A stretch of DNA of 64,000 bases from Affinundibacterium fentianense (GCF_018139545.1 NZ_JAGSPJ010000001.1:496001-560000); one strand, 5' to 3'. Shown: positions 1 through 10,892, counted from the first letter of the stretch. Notes: a model not told the origin generated them from the sequence alone. A program made the numbers and translations.

Positions 1-1116
1 TCAAAGTTACCCGACTTCTACGGACCAGGCGCGCTCCCGCTCAACTATCCGAATGAATGGGACAAACTAAAAGGACGCGGCGGTTCTGGAATATGGTTAC
101 ATGGCGTTCCATCAACAAATTACAGTAGAGCCCCTCTTGCATCCGACGGTTGCGTTGTACTCGCAAATCCGGATTTTTTAAAAATCGCTGCGACTGTTGA
201 CGTCGCAAAGACGCCAGTGATCATCACCGAAAAAATTGAATTTTTAAGCAAGGCTGCATGGCTTCTCGAAAAGCAGCAAGCGAGAATTCTGATTGAAAAT
301 TGGCAGCAAAGTTTCAATACGCAAAATCCTAACAGCATCTTACCGATTTACAGTAAAAATTTCAAAGGCATAAATAGTGAAGGTGCGAGTAGCTGGGTAA
401 GTCGGCAAATACAGTCCCTAGGTTCAAGTATAAACGCATTCAAAGTACGAGAAATCTCACAATTTAAATACCCTGGCCGGGAAGAACTAATTGTCGCTAA
501 TTTTACGATCGACGTGCAAACAAACAAAGGACTTACTTCAAGCAAGCGTCGTCAGTACTGGGCAAAGGAGTCTGGATTATGGCGCATCGTCTACGAAGAC
601 AATAATCAGGTCGCGGGTATCAAAATAGAGCCTGAAGCAGTTCGTGAGATTGCGAAAGTTAACACGAGAGGAACACAAAGTACCGATGATAAATTCAAAA
701 CTCCCTCTAAAATTGTAGCGACCAACTCAAACACGATAAACACTGTTAAAGCGACGAACACCAAATCTAACGCAAAAGCGCAAGCAGAAGTGATGCAATC
801 AGTGAATCGCTGGCTCAATGTCTGGAGCTCAAAAAATACAACTGCTTATCTCGCCCACTATGCGAAAGATTTTCAGACCCCAAACGGTGAGTCACGGAAG
901 TCTTGGATGGAAGAACGGCGTGCAAGAATTGAGGGAAAGGGTAAGATTTCTGTGAAAATTGATACGCCAACAATTCAAATCGAAGGGAATCTAGCGACCG
1001 TGAAGTTTCGGCAGAATTATCAATCTGGCGCATTGGTTGCTAGCAGCAGAAAAACGCTAGTAATGGTTAAACAAGATGGTAAGTGGCTAATCAAACAAGA
1101 GAAAACCGGAAGTTAA
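1..1116 (+). CDS. L,D-transpeptidase with Cds6-like C-terminal NTF2-fold repeats (5' end outside window)
   Basis: The frame is open from the first base, so the gene starts left of the window; the first ATG-like codons inside it are internal. The visible N-terminal part ends a YkuD-type catalytic domain: WLHG (His at visible residue 34) followed 17 residues later by Cys in SDGCVVLANP, the His-Cys pair of L,D-transpeptidases. Such enzymes make or cut 3-3 crosslinks or lipoprotein links in peptidoglycan in the periplasm. Two similar regions follow, around visible residues 95-190 and 265-370, each with a Trp-rich helix and a closing beta pattern ending in GLWRIV or GKWLIK. These look like tandem NTF2-like domains of the Cds6 type. 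A basic Ser/Thr/Lys linker separates them. It sits 20 bp before a secreted cyclophilin. Which link it acts on cannot be told. Confidence 0.85.
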   Translation, partial: SKLPDFYGPGALPLNYPNEWDKLKGRGGSGIWLHGVPSTNYSRAPLASDGCVVLANPDFLKIAATVDVAKTPVIITEKIEFLSKAAWLLEKQQARILIENWQQSFNTQNPNSILPIYSKNFKGINSEGASSWVSRQIQSLGSSINAFKVREISQFKYPGREELIVANFTIDVQTNKGLTSSKRRQYWAKESGLWRIVYEDNNQVAGIKIEPEAVREIAKVNTRGTQSTDDKFKTPSKIVATNSNTINTVKATNTKSNAKAQAEVMQSVNRWLNVWSSKNTTAYLAHYAKDFQTPNGESRKSWMEERRARIEGKGKISVKIDTPTIQIEGNLATVKFRQNYQSGALVASSRKTLVMVKQDGKWLIKQEKTGS

Positions 1117-1136
1117 TTTAGACAAAGGAGTAACGT

Positions 1137-1802
1137 ATGTTCATACAATTTCAACGTCGAGTCACCTTGATCGCAATCCTGTCTTGCGTTACTGCCATTT
1201 CAAATATTGCACATGCAGAGGAATTTCCACGCGTCAATATTAAAACGTCGGTCGGCGATATCGTCTTGGAACTTTACCCTGAAAAAGCACCAAAAACCGT
1301 CGAGAATTTTCTCAGATATGTCAAAAAGGGCCATTACAATAAAACGATTTTTCATCGAGTAATTGACAACTTTATGATACAGGGTGGTGGACTTGATGTC
1401 TCTATGCGTGAAAAGCCGACCGATAAGCCTGTTGTCTCGGAAGCAAAGATCGCATTTGAACATGAACTAAAAAATGACATCGGAACCATCGCGATGGCGA
1501 GAACAAATGACCCAAACTCTGCTCGAGCGCAGTTTTATATCAACGTGAACAACAACGACTTTCTGAATTATCAAGCACTCCCAGAAGGTGATCCAGTACA
1601 AATTATGAAAAATGGCGAACCGATCAGCTTACCCCGTGCCAGAGCACTTATTTTTGCCGCTGGGTATACGCCATTTGGAAAGGTCATCGAAGGTTGGGAT
1701 GTTGTTGAGAAAATAAAAACTTCAGCAACTTCAGAGGTAAGTATTTACCAAAACGTTCCTGTTAAACCAGTCATTATTCTTTCTATCAAATTAGTAAAAT
1801 AA
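1137..1802 (+). CDS. ppiA: Periplasmic cyclophilin-type peptidyl-prolyl cis-trans isomerase
   Basis: The 221-residue product starts with a basic n-region and a hydrophobic stretch ending in NIAHAEE, a typical signal peptide cut near residue 27, so it should act on proline bonds of proteins in the periplasm. The cyclophilin core follows, with the active-site signature FHRVIDNFMIQGG near residue 80 and AMARTNDPNSARAQFYINV. An insertion of about 20 residues (QALPEGDPVQ onwards) precedes the FGKVIEGWDVV block and is absent from the cytoplasmic paralogue just downstream. An AAAGGAG Shine-Dalgarno lies 6 bp before the ATG. The tandem pair with the next gene is common in Burkholderiales. Confidence 0.93.
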   Translation: MFIQFQRRVTLIAILSCVTAISNIAHAEEFPRVNIKTSVGDIVLELYPEKAPKTVENFLRYVKKGHYNKTIFHRVIDNFMIQGGGLDVSMREKPTDKPVVSEAKIAFEHELKNDIGTIAMARTNDPNSARAQFYINVNNNDFLNYQALPEGDPVQIMKNGEPISLPRARALIFAAGYTPFGKVIEGWDVVEKIKTSATSEVSIYQNVPVKPVIILSIKLVK

Positions 1803-1830
1803 TCCAATTCCTTTTTCAGAGAGGTTCATT

Positions 1831-2319
1831 ATGGCAGTAATACTGACAACCAATCTTGGTGCGATTAAACTTGAATTAAATGCGGACAAAGCACCCAAAA
1901 CTGTAGCCAATTTTTTAGCTTATGCCGAATCAGGTCATTATGTTGGAACAATTTTCCATCGCGTTATTGCTGGGTTCATGATCCAAGGTGGTGGATTTGA
2001 GATTGGAATGAAACAAAAACCGACCAGCTCCCATGTCGAAAACGAAGCAAAGAATGGCTTGAAGAACATACGTTATAGCGTTGCAATGGCGAGAACAAGT
2101 GATCCTCATTCAGCTTCCGCACAATTCTTTATCAATACAACGAATAACGACTTCTTAGACTACCCAGGACAAGACGGTTGGGGTTACTGTGTGTTTGGCG
2201 AAGTCGTAGAAGGCAAGGAAATTGTCGATAAGATTTCACTTTCTAAAACAACGCGTTCAGGAATGTTCGCAGATGTTCCAGTTGAGAACATTGTGATAGA
2301 AGAAGTTGAAGTTGTCTAA
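1831..2319 (+). CDS. ppiB: Cytoplasmic cyclophilin-type peptidyl-prolyl cis-trans isomerase
   Basis: This is a 162-residue cyclophilin without a signal peptide, close to the usual PpiB length. The catalytic signature FHRVIAGFMIQGG and the block AMARTSDPHSASAQFFINT are intact, and the C terminus FGEVVEGKEIVDKI is canonical. It should isomerise X-Pro bonds in the cytoplasm. It begins 28 bp after ppiA, with AGAGAGG about 6 bp upstream of the ATG, and is probably cotranscribed with it. Sequence similarity to ppiA outside the insertion suggests the pair arose by duplication. Confidence 0.95.
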   Translation: MAVILTTNLGAIKLELNADKAPKTVANFLAYAESGHYVGTIFHRVIAGFMIQGGGFEIGMKQKPTSSHVENEAKNGLKNIRYSVAMARTSDPHSASAQFFINTTNNDFLDYPGQDGWGYCVFGEVVEGKEIVDKISLSKTTRSGMFADVPVENIVIEEVEVV

Positions 2320-2355
2320 GGCTGTTCCACACCGAGCTGACAGTATCTGACGAAC

Positions 2356-3162
2356 ATGATTCAATTTAACGATATGCCGAACACTTTCAACGAACGACAA
2401 TCAAGGTTTCCTGCACTGTTCGTATCAGATGTTCACCTCAGTGAAAATTTACCGAGAACTACAGAGTTTTTTTTACATTTTTTAAAACAAAAAGCAAGTC
2501 AAGCCCAGCAACTTTTTTTGTTGGGTGATTTGTTTGAATATTGGGCAGGAGACGATGATGGCGCCTCACCCTATCATCAGATCATCATTCAAGCTCTCCG
2601 AAAACTAAGCGATAACGGTGTAAAGCTATATTGGATCGCTGGAAACCGCGATTTTTTGATTGGGAATCACTTTGCGCAAGAGGCTGGAGTTCATTTACTT
2701 CCGGATCCGACATTCATCACAATAGAAGGCAGAAAACTATTGCTGTCGCATGGTGATTCCTTGTGCACAGATGACCATGATTACATGACTTTTCGATCCA
2801 TGGTTAGGGAAACGGCGTGGCAAAATCAATTTCTAACTTTGCCTCTAACCGAACGTAAAGCAATCATTGATACTATGCGTAGTACCAGTGCCTCAGCACA
2901 AAATCAAAAAAGCATGACAATTATGGACGTCAATCAAAATGCCGTTGAACAATTGCTTCTAAATTACCCTGAGTGCACTTTCATTCACGGACACACGCAC
3001 AGAACAGCAATACATCAACATGGCAATTACGAACGCTATGTACTTCCCGATTGGGACTACGATCAAATTGGTCATCAGCGCGGCGGCTGGCTGGAATTAG
3101 ATTCAGGCGGAGAACTACGATTTCGTGCACCATTTGCGCGTGAATTGCAATCAATAAAATAA
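2356..3162 (+). CDS. lpxH: UDP-2,3-diacylglucosamine diphosphatase (lipid A synthesis)
   Basis: The 268-residue protein hydrolyses UDP-2,3-diacylglucosamine to lipid X and UMP, the fourth step of lipid A synthesis, at the inner face of the cytoplasmic membrane. The calcineurin-like metal sites are visible in order: SDVHLSE, LGDLFEYW, AGNRDFLIG, LSHGDSLCTDD and HGHTHRTAI. The length fits LpxH, with an N-terminal extension of about 15 residues before the first motif; Met7 (2374) is an alternative start. It lies 36 bp after ppiB and converges with cysE. Confidence 0.95.
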   Translation: MIQFNDMPNTFNERQSRFPALFVSDVHLSENLPRTTEFFLHFLKQKASQAQQLFLLGDLFEYWAGDDDGASPYHQIIIQALRKLSDNGVKLYWIAGNRDFLIGNHFAQEAGVHLLPDPTFITIEGRKLLLSHGDSLCTDDHDYMTFRSMVRETAWQNQFLTLPLTERKAIIDTMRSTSASAQNQKSMTIMDVNQNAVEQLLLNYPECTFIHGHTHRTAIHQHGNYERYVLPDWDYDQIGHQRGGWLELDSGGELRFRAPFARELQSIK

Positions 3163-3186
3163 TACTCTGTGGATTCTCCGTCAGTT

Positions 3187-3933
3187 TTAATCAACCAACG
3201 AAGTAATTTCATCCGCATCAATTCTCTTTTCATCTGCGGACTTCGCACATGAAATACCGGCTACTTGAATTGCAAGGCGCAACTGTTCAATTTGTTCTTG
3301 TTGCGAACAAACATGCTCTGTTAATTGTCGAAAAGCTTTCGAAATGGGATCATCACCACTTGGATTTAATCCGTATGCGCTGAAGCCTAATACCTCGCCG
3401 AATCGTTCTGATGGTCGCTCAGCCTTCACAATATGCGCAGGGTTGCCGACAGCCGTTGCCCCGGCTGGAACTGGTTTTACCACCACCGAATTAGAACCAA
3501 TTTTAGCGCCAGCACCGACGGTAAAACCACCCAATACTTTTGCTCCTGCGCCAACGATCACACCATGCTCTAGGGTCGGATGGCGTTTTGCCCCCTTGGT
3601 CAGCGAAGTCCCTCCCAAAGTGACACCTTGATAAATGGTGCAGTCATCACCGACAACCGCAGTTTCCCCAATTACAACTCCAAAACCGTGATCAATGAAA
3701 ACTCGCTTACCAATCGTCGCGCCAGGATGGATTTCAATACCCGTCAAAAAGCGAGCAATATGGGCGATGAACCGACCTAGCCATTTAAAATGATGCGTCC
3801 AACACCAACTAGCCCAATGATGCATCACAATTGCTTGCAAGCCTGGGTAACAGGTGATGACTTCCCAGGCATTTCTGGCCGCAGGATCGCGTTGAATGAT
3901 ACTAGCGATATCTTCACGTAATTGCTTGAACAT
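3187..3933 (-). CDS. cysE: Serine O-acetyltransferase
   Basis: The product (248 residues) transfers acetyl from acetyl-CoA to L-serine, the committed step of cysteine synthesis, in the cytoplasm. The N-terminal helical domain ([19 protein letters not shown]) is followed by the left-handed beta-helix made of hexapeptide repeats: [34 protein letters not shown] and [20 protein letters not shown]. The C-terminal 50 residues after NPAHIVK are longer than in E. coli CysE and end with an acidic tail, as in other beta-proteobacteria. It is transcribed alone; a hairpin at 4068-4092 separates it from rlmB upstream. Confidence 0.95.
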   Translation of the reverse strand: MFKQLREDIASIIQRDPAARNAWEVITCYPGLQAIVMHHWASWCWTHHFKWLGRFIAHIARFLTGIEIHPGATIGKRVFIDHGFGVVIGETAVVGDDCTIYQGVTLGGTSLTKGAKRHPTLEHGVIVGAGAKVLGGFTVGAGAKIGSNSVVVKPVPAGATAVGNPAHIVKAERPSERFGEVLGFSAYGLNPSGDDPISKAFRQLTEHVCSQQEQIEQLRLAIQVAGISCAKSADEKRIDADEITSLVD

Positions 3934-4067
3934 GGCGTAATAAAAATATAGGGTACTTGACTTACACAGGGCTACACAATAGAGCGTGGAAATCTATGCA
4001 AAGCAGAAGTGTAAACTTTTTTTGAAAAGGTCGCAGACTCATGGCAACTCAGTTGCAAAGAGCTTAA

Positions 4068-4092
4068 AGGAAAATTCATTACGAATTTTCCT
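4068..4092 (-). terminator. Hairpin downstream of rlmB
   Basis: A perfect 10-bp inverted repeat, AGGAAAATTC and GAATTTTCCT around a 5-nt loop, lies just past the rlmB stop codon. On the minus strand it is followed by an interrupted T-rich stretch (TTTAAGCTCTTT). The stem is AT-rich, so termination of the rnr-rlmB transcript may be partial. Confidence 0.5.
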
Positions 4093-4105
4093 CTTGAGCC
4101 TCGAT

Positions 4106-4846
4106 TTAACGAGAAGTGATTCGTTGGCGTCGTGCTTCGTATAAACAAACACCTGACGCAACTGATACATTTAGACTTTCAACCGATCCCAACATCGGAA
4201 TTTGCACCAAAACATCACAGCTTTCTCTAGTTAAACGGCGCATGCCCTCGCCTTCATTTCCCATGACGATTGCGGTTCCAACTTTAAAATCGACATCATA
4301 AATAGTTTTTTCCACGTCATCTGATGTACCAATAACCCAAATATCGCGTTCCTTCAAATCGCGAATCGTACGAGCCAAATTCGTTACCGTAATATAAGGA
4401 ACCGTTTCAGCAGCGCCACTTGCGACTTTCTCGGCAGTCGCATTCAATCCAACTGCCCTATCTTTCGGTGCGATCACTGCATGAGCACCGACTCCGTCAG
4501 CAACACGTAAACACGCACCGAGATTGTGTGGATCCGTAATTCCATCCAAGATCAACAGTAACGGTGGCCCCTCAATTGCATCCAATAATTCATCGAGATT
4601 CCGAGCCAAGGACAGTTCACCAGCTTTTGCAACAACACCTTGATGCCGTCTCGTGCCGACAATATTTGACAAACGCTGATCATCTGCTTGAATAATCCGA
4701 ATTCCTGCAGAACGTGCAGCGTGAATCAATTCCTGCATACGACGATCAGAACGGTCACTGTCGACATAAATCTCCTCCACAGATGCTGCCTCATGTCGAA
4801 TTCTCGATGTCACAGCGTGGAAGCCAAAAATCATTTTACTTTTCAT
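4106..4846 (-). CDS. rlmB: 23S rRNA (guanosine(2251)-2'-O)-methyltransferase
   Basis: This is a 246-residue SPOUT methyltransferase that uses S-adenosylmethionine to methylate the ribose of G2251 in the peptidyl-transferase P loop of 23S rRNA. The N-terminal substrate-binding domain ([14 protein letters not shown]) is followed by the knotted SpoU domain, with [38 protein letters not shown] and [18 protein letters not shown]. These three SpoU motifs are complete. The gene follows rnr by 54 bp on the same strand, the usual rnr-rlmB pairing of proteobacteria. Met5 is an alternative start. Confidence 0.95.
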   Translation of the reverse strand: MKSKMIFGFHAVTSRIRHEAASVEEIYVDSDRSDRRMQELIHAARSAGIRIIQADDQRLSNIVGTRRHQGVVAKAGELSLARNLDELLDAIEGPPLLLILDGITDPHNLGACLRVADGVGAHAVIAPKDRAVGLNATAEKVASGAAETVPYITVTNLARTIRDLKERDIWVIGTSDDVEKTIYDVDFKVGTAIVMGNEGEGMRRLTRESCDVLVQIPMLGSVESLNVSVASGVCLYEARRQRITSR

Positions 4847-4900
4847 ATCCTAATTCTCTAACAAATTCATTTCAAAAATTAATTCCTACTACAGACCAAA

Positions 4901-7360
4901 TCAGAGTTTTCTACGAGTGGGCTTGCTTGTTTTAGATTTGCGTCCGGCTCCGACAGAGGTTGCCATTGCTTTTCTTTGATTGACGTTTTTTTTCGTCGCA
5001 ACAGGATCGACTTGACTTTCTCGATTAGATTTTGAAGCGACCGCTTTGGTATTTTTGATAGACGTAGTACGTTTAATGGAGCGACTAGGAACCAAGTCTT
5101 CGCTCTCTCGAACCTTCAAGACACGACTCGACACTGGGTTAATGGCCAGCGACAAATCGATCTTTCTCGCATCGATATCCACTCGGCTTACCACTACTTT
5201 GACCTTATCAGTCAATTGATAGCGTTTGCCAGTACGTTCCCCCCGTAATTCATGTCGCGCTTCGTCAAATTGGAAATAGTCTGAACCAAGTTCCGTAATA
5301 TGCACAAGCCCCTCAACGAACATTTCATCCAGTTGCACGAACAATCCAAATTGCGTGACGCCCGAAATTGTTCCGCTGAATTCTTCCCCAAGTTTGCTTT
5401 TCATGTAGTAGCACTTTAGCCATGCTTCTACATCTCGTGACGCCTCGTCGGCACGTCGCTCATTGGCGGAACAGTGGGTTCCCAGCATATCCCAAATGGT
5501 TTGCTCCTTCTGCTGACGCTCTTTCCCTGCTGCTCTATCGGCCGCTATTTGCTTTCGCGCTGCATTCGAAATCGTCGTATTCAATGTACTAGTATCGATA
5601 CCTTTGGGGTCATATTTTTTTCCTTGCAAAATCGCTTTGATCGCACGATGTGTTAACAAATCAGGATAACGGCGAATCGGGCTCGTAAAGTGCGCGTAAG
5701 CGTCGTAAGATAATCCGAAATGTCCGATATTGTCTGGACTATAAACAGCCTGCTGCATCGATCTTAAGAGCATCGTCTGCAATAGCTGTGAGTCCGGTCG
5801 ATTCTTAATCTTATCCATCAACTGAGCATAGTCTGAGGCTGAAGGGGTATCCCCCCCCATGAGATTCAAACCGACTTGACGTAAGAAATTCCGAACTTGC
5901 GTCAATTTTTCTTTGGTTGGTCCTGCGTGAATCCTGTAGACACCCAAATGTTCATATTCTTGCAACAAACTAGCGGCACAGACATTCGCAGCCAGCATAC
6001 ATTCTTCAATCAGGCGATGTGCATCATTTCTTGTACGAGGTAGAATTTTCTCAATCTTTCCAGCTGCATTAGCAACAATATAAGTTTCTGTTGTTTCAAA
6101 ATCGATCGCACCACGCCGATGGCGTGCTTTTAAAAGAATTTGAAACGCTTCATATAAATGCATTAAGTGGGGAACTAAAGGCAAGCGTTTGTGGGCCTCG
6201 GGTCCCTTTGTATTTCCTAAAATTGCAGCAACTTCGGTATAAGTGAAACGTGCAGCGGAATGCATCACAGCTGGATAGAATTGATACGCCGTTACCTCAC
6301 CATCTAGAGAAATAACCATATCGCAAACCAGAGTCAATCGATCGACATTAGGATTGAGTGAACACAATCCGTTTGATAATTTTTCCGGAAGCATAGGAAT
6401 CACTCTACGTGGAAAATACACAGAAGTACTACGTAAAAGTGCGTCTCTATCAATAGGGTCATTCGGTTTCACATAATGACTGACATCTGCTATCGCCACC
6501 AATAAACGATATGCCTTGGTACGTCCCACCTTGCAGGGCTCACAATACACTGCATCATCAAAGTCACGCGCATCCTCTCCGTCGATGGTTACCAAAGGCA
6601 CATCGCGCAAATCGACCCTATCCTCTAACTCGTCCGAATTAACTTCAAACGGCAACTTACTCGACGCTTTTTGTGCTGCATCAGAAAATATATGCGGAAC
6701 ACCAAATTTTCGCACGGCGATTTCTATTTCGATACCGGGATCATCAATTTCACCAAGTACTTCAACTATCTTACCTATCGCTTGAGAATACTTTGTGGGT
6801 TGATCAACGATCTCAACGCTAACGACTTGTCCAGCCCTCACCTTCCCAGGAGATCCTGACAACAAAATATCTTGATTGATTCGATTATCTTCGGGCGCTA
6901 TAAGCCAAACACCATTTTCTTGAATTAAACGTCCAATTATGTGCGTGTTAGCGCGTTCCAATATTTCAAAAACACTCCCCTCAAGGCGCCCTTTGCGATC
7001 AGTGCCAACAACTCGGGCACTGATTCGATCTCCATTTAGGATTCTCGACATTTCTCGCTCAGGTAAGAACAAATCTGGACTGCCATCATCTGGAGTTAAG
7101 AATCCATAACCATCACGGTGACTACTGACGCGTCCAATAATCAAATTATCTTGAACGACAATCGAGAAATTTCCGGATTTATCTTGCGCAACTTGTCGCT
7201 CGCGCTCCATCGCTTTCAGACGTTTGGTCATGCCGTCGATCTCCGCGGGTTTCACACCCAATTTTTTTGCAATCGAAGTTGCCTTCAAACTAGTTTTTGA
7301 AGTTCGCAATACGTCGAGGATTTCCTCTCGACTTGGGATAGGATAAAGATGTTTGTTCAA
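4901..7360 (-). CDS. rnr: Ribonuclease R (3'-5' exoribonuclease), TTG start
   Basis: The 819-residue enzyme degrades structured RNA processively from the 3' end and helps in tmRNA-linked mRNA decay. Domains in order: a winged-helix-like N terminus, cold-shock folds (about 70-230), the RNB catalytic domain with its Asp cluster in DGEDARDFDDAVY (around 265), an S1 domain (GEEFSGTISGVTQFGLFVQL) and a Lys/Arg-rich tail. The start is TTG at 7360: the frame is closed by a stop 11 codons upstream with no ATG or GTG between, and the next Met is residue 44, inside conserved sequence. The rnr-rlmB order is canonical. Confidence 0.93.
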   Translation of the reverse strand: MNKHLYPIPSREEILDVLRTSKTSLKATSIAKKLGVKPAEIDGMTKRLKAMERERQVAQDKSGNFSIVVQDNLIIGRVSSHRDGYGFLTPDDGSPDLFLPEREMSRILNGDRISARVVGTDRKGRLEGSVFEILERANTHIIGRLIQENGVWLIAPEDNRINQDILLSGSPGKVRAGQVVSVEIVDQPTKYSQAIGKIVEVLGEIDDPGIEIEIAVRKFGVPHIFSDAAQKASSKLPFEVNSDELEDRVDLRDVPLVTIDGEDARDFDDAVYCEPCKVGRTKAYRLLVAIADVSHYVKPNDPIDRDALLRSTSVYFPRRVIPMLPEKLSNGLCSLNPNVDRLTLVCDMVISLDGEVTAYQFYPAVMHSAARFTYTEVAAILGNTKGPEAHKRLPLVPHLMHLYEAFQILLKARHRRGAIDFETTETYIVANAAGKIEKILPRTRNDAHRLIEECMLAANVCAASLLQEYEHLGVYRIHAGPTKEKLTQVRNFLRQVGLNLMGGDTPSASDYAQLMDKIKNRPDSQLLQTMLLRSMQQAVYSPDNIGHFGLSYDAYAHFTSPIRRYPDLLTHRAIKAILQGKKYDPKGIDTSTLNTTISNAARKQIAADRAAGKERQQKEQTIWDMLGTHCSANERRADEASRDVEAWLKCYYMKSKLGEEFSGTISGVTQFGLFVQLDEMFVEGLVHITELGSDYFQFDEARHELRGERTGKRYQLTDKVKVVVSRVDIDARKIDLSLAINPVSSRVLKVRESEDLVPSRSIKRTTSIKNTKAVASKSNRESQVDPVATKKNVNQRKAMATSVGAGRKSKTSKPTRRKL

Positions 7361-7392
7361 AACTTTTATAACACTTTTAGTTGAGGTAACAC

Positions 7393-7420
7393 ATTATAGG
7401 GGAATACTTACTGCCATTAA
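7393..7420 (-). promoter_or_regulatory. Probable sigma-70 promoter of rnr
   Basis: On the minus strand a perfect TATAAT (7398-7393) lies 16 bp after a weak TTAATG (7420-7415). It would start transcription near 7386, giving a leader of about 26 nt before the TTG start of rnr. Only the -10 element is strong. Confidence 0.45.
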
Positions 7421-7570
7421 GCAGTGTAACGAATTTCTGCAGTTTATCGGGTTAGATAGAAATCACCTAGTATTTGATCGTCTCAAAAACCGAAGCACCG
7501 ATTCGTATTGGGGCATTATCTGCTAGTCAGAAGACATGGACAAATACCTGAACATTAAAGACTCAATACA

Positions 7571-7598
7571 TTGACTTTATAGGGCATTACTTTATAAT
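7571..7598 (+). promoter_or_regulatory. Sigma-70 promoter of tRNA-Leu
   Basis: TTGACT (7571-7576) and a perfect TATAAT (7593-7598) are separated by 16 bp. The predicted start at about 7605 lies 7 nt before the mature tRNA 5' end. GC-rich discriminators, as in stringently controlled tRNA promoters, are not obvious. Confidence 0.8.
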
Positions 7599-7611
7599 CT
7601 TGGTCTTCGTT

Positions 7612-7696
7612 GCCCACGTGGCGGAATTGGTAGACGCGCATGGTTCAGGTCCATGTGCCTTCGGGTGTGGGGGTTCGAGTCCCTCCGTGGGCACCA
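7612..7696 (+). tRNA. tRNA-Leu (anticodon CAG)
   Basis: The acceptor stem GCCCACG pairs with CGTGGGC, followed by a discriminator A and an encoded CCA. The D-arm carries GGCGGAATTGGTAGACGC, typical of class II leucine tRNAs. The anticodon stem CATGG/CCATG encloses TTCAGGT, giving anticodon CAG, and a variable arm and GGTTCGAGTCC T-arm follow. It reads CUG codons. It is a single gene with its own promoter and terminator. Confidence 0.97.
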
Positions 7697-7705
7697 TCTA
7701 TATTC

Positions 7706-7740
7706 AAAAAAGCCGTTGTATCGAACAACGGCTTTTTTGT
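7706..7740 (+). terminator. Rho-independent terminator of tRNA-Leu
   Basis: AGCCGTTGT and ACAACGGCT form a perfect 9-bp stem with a 4-nt loop (7711-7732), preceded by A residues and followed by a T run, 14 nt after the tRNA. The flanking A and T runs could allow action in both directions. Confidence 0.9.
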
Positions 7741-7853
7741 TTTCCAATCTTCATCATGTTTTTCCAAACAGAGATGCTTTTCTTGATAGCAAAACCCGTT
7801 TGAATTTAATGAAGTGGATGCACTAAGAAAAGCGGGTAATCCAGTGCGTTTTT

Positions 7854-8363
7854 TTAGGTTCGAATCTTCTCTAGACCGTGCGTATCATACAGTTCAAAAG
7901 GTTGATGGATCCACGGAGAATCTTCAAGATAAGTCAAATAGAAGTCGGGGATAACTACCGATGAAGATTTAACCCAAATGACAGCACTTTTTACTTCAGT
8001 GATCTCCGGGTAGTGATCTCTCAGCCAGGGTTGTACTTCTCTAAATGTCACACCGGAGTCAACCAAATCGTCGACTAATAGCACCCTGCCGCCAAAATTT
8101 TTTTCAACGCTGGCAATGCTACCGCCTATCTTAATTGCGCCTTGATCTTGCCCAGCTTCACCCCGATAAGAACTCACCGAAAGAATACTCAAAGGTAATT
8201 TGAACAGGCGCGAGAACACATCTCCGATTCGAAGGCCTCCTCGCGCTAAGCAAAGTATATGATCGAACTTAAAATCTGAATCATGAATTTTCAATGCAAG
8301 CAATTCAATTGCTCGATGATACTCTTCCCATGAAATCCATAAATCTTTGTGCTCACTTTTCAA
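7854..8363 (-). CDS. Purine-type phosphoribosyltransferase
   Basis: The 169-residue protein has the type I phosphoribosyltransferase signature RVLLVDDLVDSGVT that binds 5-phosphoribosyl-pyrophosphate, and an upstream LCLARGGLRIGD block. It resembles the xanthine/hypoxanthine phosphoribosyltransferases that often follow purA in Burkholderiales, so a purine-salvage role in the cytoplasm is likely; the base used cannot be read from sequence. The start is a TTG (8363) because no ATG or GTG is in frame between the purA stop and the conserved LWISWEEYHR block. It lies 23 bp after purA and is probably cotranscribed with hisZ and purA. Confidence 0.85.
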   Translation of the reverse strand: MKSEHKDLWISWEEYHRAIELLALKIHDSDFKFDHILCLARGGLRIGDVFSRLFKLPLSILSVSSYRGEAGQDQGAIKIGGSIASVEKNFGGRVLLVDDLVDSGVTFREVQPWLRDHYPEITEVKSAVIWVKSSSVVIPDFYLTYLEDSPWIHQPFELYDTHGLEKIRT

Positions 8364-8386
8364 GATCGACCAATTCCCATCTGTGA

Positions 8387-9703
<1,317 letters not shown>

Positions 9704-9706
9704 TCA

Positions 9707-10858
9707 TCAACCTACAGTTTTTAAAATCCAATGACTACCATCAAATTCGACCACTCGCGTGCATTCGAATTCGTCCTGTTCGTTCTCATGACCAGGCAAA
9801 TTTTGTATTACGACATTCCCTGCCCGGCGCAACTCATTAATCTTCACCCTCAAAGCGGGATCTTGGTTCCATGGTGCTAAAATCGCATCTTTACGCTCCG
9901 CAGACGGCATCAATCTCGCTAGCTCACGCAAGTCCAAAGAAAACCCGGTCGCAGGCCTTGCACGTCCAAATGCTTCGCCTACATGATCGTAGCGACCACC
10001 ACGCGCAACAGCATTTGGCAAACCAGGCACAAATGCATTAAACATCACGCCACTATGATAATGATACCCGCGCAAATCTGCGAGATCGATAGTGATTTTC
10101 GCACTACCAGCCAAATCAACTAAATGCGACAACTCACTCAATGCTATCGCAATACCATCGAGTTTGGGCAAAATTTCGGCGGCTTTTTCGATAATCGCTC
10201 TGTCACCATATAAATTTGGCAAATCCAACAAAGCCCTACGGATTTCAGGCTGAAAATCCTTCGTCAACTCTTTCAAAGCGGGCAAATCTTTTGCTTCTAA
10301 CAATGAAAACAGTTGGGTCTCATGACGTTTAGCCGCAGCATCACTATTCAAAAGTGCCCTTAAGACACCAACATGGCATAAATCAAGCCGAACTTCAGAA
10401 ATGTTTGCGAGTGCCAAAGATGCCAACATGAGCTCTTGAATTTCCGCATCAGCTTCGAGTCCAGCATGCCCATAAATCTCACCACCAATCTGCAATGGCT
10501 CACGCGTCGCATGCAAACCAGAAGGTCTCGTATGCAGAACACTTCCAGCATAGCAGAGACGTGTGACCGATTTTCGATTCAAAAGATGCGCATCAATGCG
10601 GGCGACTTGAGTCGTCATATCAGCACGTACCCCCATTGTTCGACCAGAGATTTGATCTACCAATTTAAAGGTTTGCAAGTCCATGTCTTGCGCAGCACCA
10701 GTCAACAAGGATTCAATGTATTCCAACATCGGTGGCATGACTAATTCGTAGCCATAACACCGAAAATTATCGAGTAAAAGACGGCGCAACTCTTCAACTT
10801 TTCGAGCTTCCGAGGGCAAAACATCTGCAATGTTCTCAGGGAGTAGCCAATTTGGCAT
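9707..10858 (-). CDS. hisZ: ATP phosphoribosyltransferase regulatory subunit
   Basis: HisZ is a catalytically inactive relative of histidyl-tRNA synthetase that binds short-form HisG and gives it feedback control by histidine, the first step of histidine synthesis. The 383-residue product starts with [15 protein letters not shown], a conserved HisZ N terminus, and keeps class II synthetase features: a motif-2-like region ([15 protein letters not shown]) and [23 protein letters not shown]. No HisG is in the window. The start is very close to the predicted transcription start (promoter at 10864-10892), so the mRNA may be leaderless; no Shine-Dalgarno is visible. Confidence 0.93.
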   Translation of the reverse strand: MPNWLLPENIADVLPSEARKVEELRRLLLDNFRCYGYELVMPPMLEYIESLLTGAAQDMDLQTFKLVDQISGRTMGVRADMTTQVARIDAHLLNRKSVTRLCYAGSVLHTRPSGLHATREPLQIGGEIYGHAGLEADAEIQELMLASLALANISEVRLDLCHVGVLRALLNSDAAAKRHETQLFSLLEAKDLPALKELTKDFQPEIRRALLDLPNLYGDRAIIEKAAEILPKLDGIAIALSELSHLVDLAGSAKITIDLADLRGYHYHSGVMFNAFVPGLPNAVARGGRYDHVGEAFGRARPATGFSLDLRELARLMPSAERKDAILAPWNQDPALRVKINELRRAGNVVIQNLPGHENEQDEFECTRVVEFDGSHWILKTVG

Positions 10859-10863
10859 AAGAA

Positions 10864-10892
10864 ATTATCTTCGGTAAAAAATGCTGTGTAAA
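10864..10892 (-). promoter_or_regulatory. Sigma-70 promoter of hisZ-purA
   Basis: On the minus strand TTTACA (10892-10887) and GATAAT (10869-10864) are separated by exactly 17 bp. Both differ from consensus at one position. Transcription would start at about 10857, essentially at the hisZ ATG (10858-10856). Confidence 0.7.
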
